Assembly: GCA_029555925.1 (NCBI GenBank)
Contig: JAKPQU010000423.1
Location: 1-20,106 of the forward strand
DNA: 20,106 nt
Direction of reading: 5' to 3'
Source of the DNA: Bacillota bacterium
GTDB taxonomy: Bacteria > Eremiobacterota > SpSt-956 > JAKJGF01
Part shown: positions 16,916 to 20,106 of the stretch, one piece after another
How the letters are laid out: every line of letters starts with the position of its first letter
Position numbering within the stretch: the first letter of the stretch is position 1
Notes under the pieces: generated by a model
What the model saw: only the letters and a program-made list of their open reading frames with translations
The model's database searches: none
What the model was told of the DNA's origin: nothing
Position numbers and translations under genes: made by a program

Positions 16916-17941
16916 ATGAAAATTGATTATGACATATCCGTAGAAACAGGGCAGACTTTTGTTGTCGAACGGTTTAAACCTGAAGATGCAAGAGGTGTGG
17001 CCCATCTTTTTTACTCAATATACGGCTCAGCCTATCCCTTTGAAACCTATTATATTCCCGAAAGAATCCTGGAGGAGAACAGCAATGGCAATATCTATTC
17101 TGTCGTAGCCCGTACTCCGCAGGGTGATATTATAGGCCACGGCGCTCTTTACAGAAGTTCTCCTCATAATCAAAATCTTTATGAAATAGGCCAGTATATT
17201 GTGAGAAAAAATTATCGTGATACCTTTGCCGCCTTTAAGATTAATCAGTATATCTCCGAAAAGCTTGTGAAAGAGGTTTCTCCTGACGGCATATTCGGAG
17301 AAGCTGTGTGCAATCATATTATTACACAGAAATCGTGTCATATTATCGGTATGAAAGATGTCGCCATAGAATTAGACCTCATGCCTGAAGAGACCTATAA
17401 AAAAGAACATAATGCTTCGGGAAGGGTATCATGTGTTATATCAATAAAATTATTCAATGACACTCTCAGAGAAATTTTTATTCCTTCTCTTTATAAAGAA
17501 GAAATAGACTATATATTGAATGATCTGAACATTCAAAGAACAATTACCTGCTTATGTGATGAAATACCGTCAGATCTAAAGAGTAACATAGATGTTAAAT
17601 TCTTTAACTTTGCATCAGTCGGAAGGTTTAATGTTATTACCGGAGGTAGCGATTTTGACATTGTTGCAGGAGAACTGGAAAAAGAAGGAATAAAAAATAA
17701 TATCACTGTATTCCAATTCTTTATTAATCTGGGAAAACCCTGGTCAGGCAGAATAATAGAAAGCCTCCGAAAAAAAGGTTATTTTTTCGGAGGATATATT
17801 CCTCGATGGTTTGATTCTGACAGTATTTTAATGCAAAAAAACCACCTGTTACCTGATTTTAGCAATATAAAACTTTATTCTGAAAAAGCAAAAAAAATAC
17901 TTTCTCTTATCCGGTCTGATTGGAGCCATAGTATCAAATAA
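16916..17941 (+). CDS. GNAT-fold putative acyltransferase
   Basis: The 341-residue protein is not recognised as a named enzyme. Residues 15 to about 150 follow the GNAT pattern: VERFKPEDARGVAHLFYSIYG (strand and helix 1), VVARTPQGDIIGHGALYR (central strands), then YEIGQYIVRKNYRDTFAAFKINQYI, where acyl-CoA-binding GNATs place their acyl-donor loop, though the usual Q/RxxGxG/A is degenerate. Residues 180-341 form a second alpha/beta region ending FFGGYIPRWFDSDSILMQK, possibly a second GNAT-like half. GGAGG lies 6 nt before the ATG. It converges on an ACP and benzoate-CoA-ligase-type pair. A role in transferring the acyl group made there to an amine is inferred. No membrane segment or signal peptide is seen. 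Confidence 0.65.
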   Translation: MKIDYDISVETGQTFVVERFKPEDARGVAHLFYSIYGSAYPFETYYIPERILEENSNGNIYSVVARTPQGDIIGHGALYRSSPHNQNLYEIGQYIVRKNYRDTFAAFKINQYISEKLVKEVSPDGIFGEAVCNHIITQKSCHIIGMKDVAIELDLMPEETYKKEHNASGRVSCVISIKLFNDTLREIFIPSLYKEEIDYILNDLNIQRTITCLCDEIPSDLKSNIDVKFFNFASVGRFNVITGGSDFDIVAGELEKEGIKNNITVFQFFINLGKPWSGRIIESLRKKGYFFGGYIPRWFDSDSILMQKNHLLPDFSNIKLYSEKAKKILSLIRSDWSHSIK

Positions 17942-17953
17942 ATCCAATCATAG

Positions 17954-17989
17954 ACATGACTCCCCATTCATCTCCACATGAGCTGGGGA
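17954..17989. repeat. Short GC-rich dyad in the convergent gap
   Basis: TCCCCA (17961-17966) and TGGGGA (17984-17989) are inverted, and ACATGA repeats directly at 17954 and 17976. The gap separates convergent genes ending at 17941 and 18022. It could be a weak terminator or a remnant of a REP-like element; neither is convincing. Confidence 0.25.
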
Positions 17990-18021
17990 CGCTACATTTA
18001 GAGAATTCCGGGGTCGTTAAG

Positions 18022-18264
18022 TTAAAAATTTATTTTTTTGTTCACAAAAGCTACAAAATCATTGATAGTCTTAAGCTGTCCTGCACTGGCATCTGATAAA
18101 TCTATATGATATTTTTTCTCTGTCTCTACAGCTAACATCGGTAAATCAATAGAATCCATTCCCTGAAGAATGAGAGGTACATCTACCCTGAGACTGTTAA
18201 CAAATTTCTCGTTCATTCCTGTTTCTTTCATTAGATTAATAATATCGGATGATGTAACAATCAT
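18022..18264 (-). CDS. Acyl carrier protein
   Basis: This 80-residue, acidic, all-helical protein has the carrier signature GMDSIDLPMLAVETEKKY, where S38 should carry the 4'-phosphopantetheine arm. Overall length and the final helix (TINDFVAFVNKKI) fit the family. The helix II motif DSIDLP differs from the DSLDxVE of fatty-acid-synthesis ACPs, suggesting a dedicated carrier. Its GGAG ribosome site lies within the last codons of the upstream ligase, 3 nt away, so the two are translationally coupled and probably stoichiometric. The likely role is to receive the acyl group activated by that ligase. No phosphopantetheinyl transferase is in the window. Confidence 0.9.
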   Translation of the reverse strand: MIVTSSDIINLMKETGMNEKFVNSLRVDVPLILQGMDSIDLPMLAVETEKKYHIDLSDASAGQLKTINDFVAFVNKKINF

Positions 18265-18267
18265 GTT

Positions 18268-19794
18268 TTAATCTCCTTCTTTTAAATATTCCTTATTTAT
18301 GCTTATCCCGGTACGTAGTTTGAACCTCTGAATTTTCCCTGTGTCGGTTTTCGGTATTTCTTCTGTGAAAATTATCTGGACAGGACACATATATTCAGGT
18401 AATTTTTTTAATATAAAATCACGTATGTCTCTACTCATTTCAGGATCTTTACTGACACCTTTTCTGAGAACCACACAGGCTATGGGTTTTACCAGTTCTT
18501 CCAGTTTTCTCCAGGTTACTCCACATTCCAGCACTGAAGGGTGCTCTTTTATTGCCTGCTCCACCTGTACCGGTGATACCCAGTTCCCGTCTACTTTGAA
18601 CATATCATCGCTTCTGCCCTGATAAGTGTACCAGCCATTTTTTTCAATATATATATCTCCGGTTTTTATCCATCCTTCAGGAAGCATTGTTTCTTTCGTT
18701 TTATACGGTCTGTTCCAGTAAAAAGGAGTATTACTGTCTCCTTTTATAAGTAAATGTCCCTGAGTGCCGGGAGGAACAATTTTGCCGTCGTCTCCCACAA
18801 TCTTTACTTCATAACCGGGTACTGGAAAACCGGAAGAGCCCGGGCGGATATTCCCCGGTCTGTTTGAAATAACAATATGCATCGTTTCCGTAGTTCCGAG
18901 ACCGTCTATTATTTCAAAGCCTGTTATTTCTTTCCATTCATGCCAGATTCCCTGAGGCAGAAACTCTCCTGCAGATATACAGAGACGAACGGATGGAAAG
19001 GTAATTTTTTCTCCCATAGCTTTTATCATCATATTATAAAGAGTCGGTACTCCGAAAAACAGAGTCGGTTTATATTCGGAAATAACGTTTATTACTTCAA
19101 GAGGAACAGTCTTATGAGGGAATAATACAGTTGATGCACCTGTAGTCAGAGGAAATGCAAGACTATTTCCGAAACCATAGGCAAAAAATAATTTGCTTGC
19201 AGAAAAGGTTATGTCTCTGTCTGTCATATTTAGAACCTGTCTGCCATAGGTTTCTGCGATAAAGGTAATATCGCTCAGTCTGTGTGCTATACCTTTGGGA
19301 GAACCGGTACTGCCTGACGTGTACATAATAAAATTTATATCTTTTTCAGGTGATGTTTCAGAGTCAGGTGATGATTGTGTTAATAGATCATTATAATGGT
19401 TATCATCGATATATAATTTAAATCTGAGAAAGCCTGATTTTATCGCTGATATTTCCTTACTCTTTAATGTAATAAGAGCAGAGGCTTCACAATCATAGAG
19501 AATAAATTCACAGGTTTCCCTTTTTAAATCAGGATTCAAAAGCACCGGAATGGCACCGATTTTTATAGCGCCAAGAAAGGTATAAATAGTATCGGGGCAG
19601 TCGGGAAGAGCAATAAGGACTCTGTCTTTTTGTCTGATACCAAGATTTTTTAAGATATTTCCAGCTCTGTTTATATATTCCAGGAGTTTTGAATAGGTTA
19701 TTTCCTCTCCACAGTAATAAATAGCTGTCTTATTGCCTTTCCGGGCGGCATGATGGGTTAGAATATCAAATAGATTTTCATGATAAATATTCAA
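18268..19794 (-). CDS. Benzoate-CoA-ligase-family acyl-activating enzyme
   Basis: This ANL-superfamily enzyme of 508 residues adenylates a carboxylic acid and transfers it to a thiol. Motifs are the AMP loop MYTSGSTGSPKG (157-168), ISAGEFLP, DGLGTTETMHIVISNRPG (297-314), KTGD with D380, the hinge region YQGRSDDMFKVDGNWVSPVQVE (391-412), and PKTDTGK with catalytic K487. The TETMHIVISNRPG and GRSDDMFKV blocks are characteristic of benzoate/4-hydroxybenzoate-CoA ligases, so an aryl or short-chain acid is likely, though the substrate cannot be fixed by eye. The start is TTG at 19794, supported by AAAGGAGGG 6 nt upstream. With ACP next in the operon, the acceptor may be ACP pantetheine rather than free CoA. 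Confidence 0.92.
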   Translation of the reverse strand: MNIYHENLFDILTHHAARKGNKTAIYYCGEEITYSKLLEYINRAGNILKNLGIRQKDRVLIALPDCPDTIYTFLGAIKIGAIPVLLNPDLKRETCEFILYDCEASALITLKSKEISAIKSGFLRFKLYIDDNHYNDLLTQSSPDSETSPEKDINFIMYTSGSTGSPKGIAHRLSDITFIAETYGRQVLNMTDRDITFSASKLFFAYGFGNSLAFPLTTGASTVLFPHKTVPLEVINVISEYKPTLFFGVPTLYNMMIKAMGEKITFPSVRLCISAGEFLPQGIWHEWKEITGFEIIDGLGTTETMHIVISNRPGNIRPGSSGFPVPGYEVKIVGDDGKIVPPGTQGHLLIKGDSNTPFYWNRPYKTKETMLPEGWIKTGDIYIEKNGWYTYQGRSDDMFKVDGNWVSPVQVEQAIKEHPSVLECGVTWRKLEELVKPIACVVLRKGVSKDPEMSRDIRDFILKKLPEYMCPVQIIFTEEIPKTDTGKIQRFKLRTGISINKEYLKEGD

Positions 19795-19842
19795 AATAAC
19801 CCTCCTTTCCCCCGTTTATAAACATGTATTCCTGTGAAAAAT

Positions 19843-19871
19843 ATTATATCAGAATTTTAATATATAAACAA
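19843..19871 (-). promoter_or_regulatory. Sigma70-type promoter for the ligase-ACP operon
   Basis: On the minus strand TTGTTT (19871-19866), a 17-bp spacer and a perfect TATAAT (19848-19843) give a leader of about 40 nt before the TTG start. Confidence 0.6.
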
Positions 19872-19891
19872 GTTTCATTAAATAATGACTT

Positions 19892-19962
19892 CGTGATGCG
19901 TAAAGCGTAATGCGTTATGTGCAGGGATTAAACCCGCCACTCGTTACGCTTTACGCATCACG
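19892..19962. repeat. Inverted heptamer-array element D
   Basis: Perfect 19-bp arms CGTGATGCGTAAAGCGTAA (19892-19910) and TTACGCTTTACGCATCACG (19944-19962) enclose a loop containing GCAGGGATTAAACCC, the inverted copy of the core in element C. The 7-bp periodicity (GTGATGC, GTAAAGC, GTAATGC) is clear. The final 144 bp after it show no gene. Confidence 0.8.
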
Positions 19963-20106
19963 ATAACTTATACTATTTAGCTTTAGACATAGTAGTCTGC
20001 CTGCCTGGTGTTCCGGAGAAAAAAATATCACGGCAGCACAGGTATATTTTATTGAATTATAATGTAAAGTAGCATGATATAAGCTGTAACTGTTATAAAC
20101 GTTCCA

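Noticed and set aside
20053..20083. Possible promoter near the right edge (TTGAAT ... TATAAG)
   Set aside because: The spacing is poor (19 bp) and no start codon with a ribosome site follows before the window ends.

Overview
This AT-rich window looks like a bacterial chromosome from a poorly sampled, probably free-living anaerobic lineage. The signs are strong AGGAGG ribosome sites, sigma70-type promoters, large PAS/GAF hybrid histidine kinases, glycogen storage, and dispersed 7-bp-period repeats between genes. No rRNA, tRNA, transposase or CRISPR array is visible, and I cannot name the phylum with confidence.

Layout. (1) 1-1040: two short paralogous helical proteins of unknown function. Each has its own promoter, a strong Shine-Dalgarno and a near-twin terminator. 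The first promoter carries three TTAACA-type half sites phased at 11 bp, like a Pho box. (2) 1117-3554: an arginase/agmatinase-family ureohydrolase (-) divergent from a circularly permuted ATP-grasp enzyme (+). (3) 3723-6257: glycogen phosphorylase. (4) 6540-11409: a possible RiPP-type locus, with a B12-binding radical SAM enzyme, a second TTAACA promoter, a 28-codon ORF ending in an in-frame TAG, and a LanM-type lanthipeptide dehydratase. The dehydratase has an intact active site but only the first part of a cyclase domain. (5) 11396-16375: two tandem hybrid histidine kinases on the minus strand. The tail of the second overlaps the LanM end by 14 bp. (6) 16916-19794: a GNAT-fold protein (+) facing a benzoate-CoA-ligase-type enzyme and an acyl carrier protein (-), which suggests carrier-bound acyl activation and transfer.

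Five intergenic gaps hold arrays of degenerate heptamers (GTGAnnn / GTAAnnn) arranged as inverted pairs that can fold into long hairpins. Two of the arrays begin at or immediately after a stop codon. The most noteworthy items are the cyclase-less LanM with its unusual 5' end, the shared TTAACA-phased promoters of the small-protein gene and the LanM unit, the unknown paralogous small proteins, and the ligase/ACP/GNAT group.
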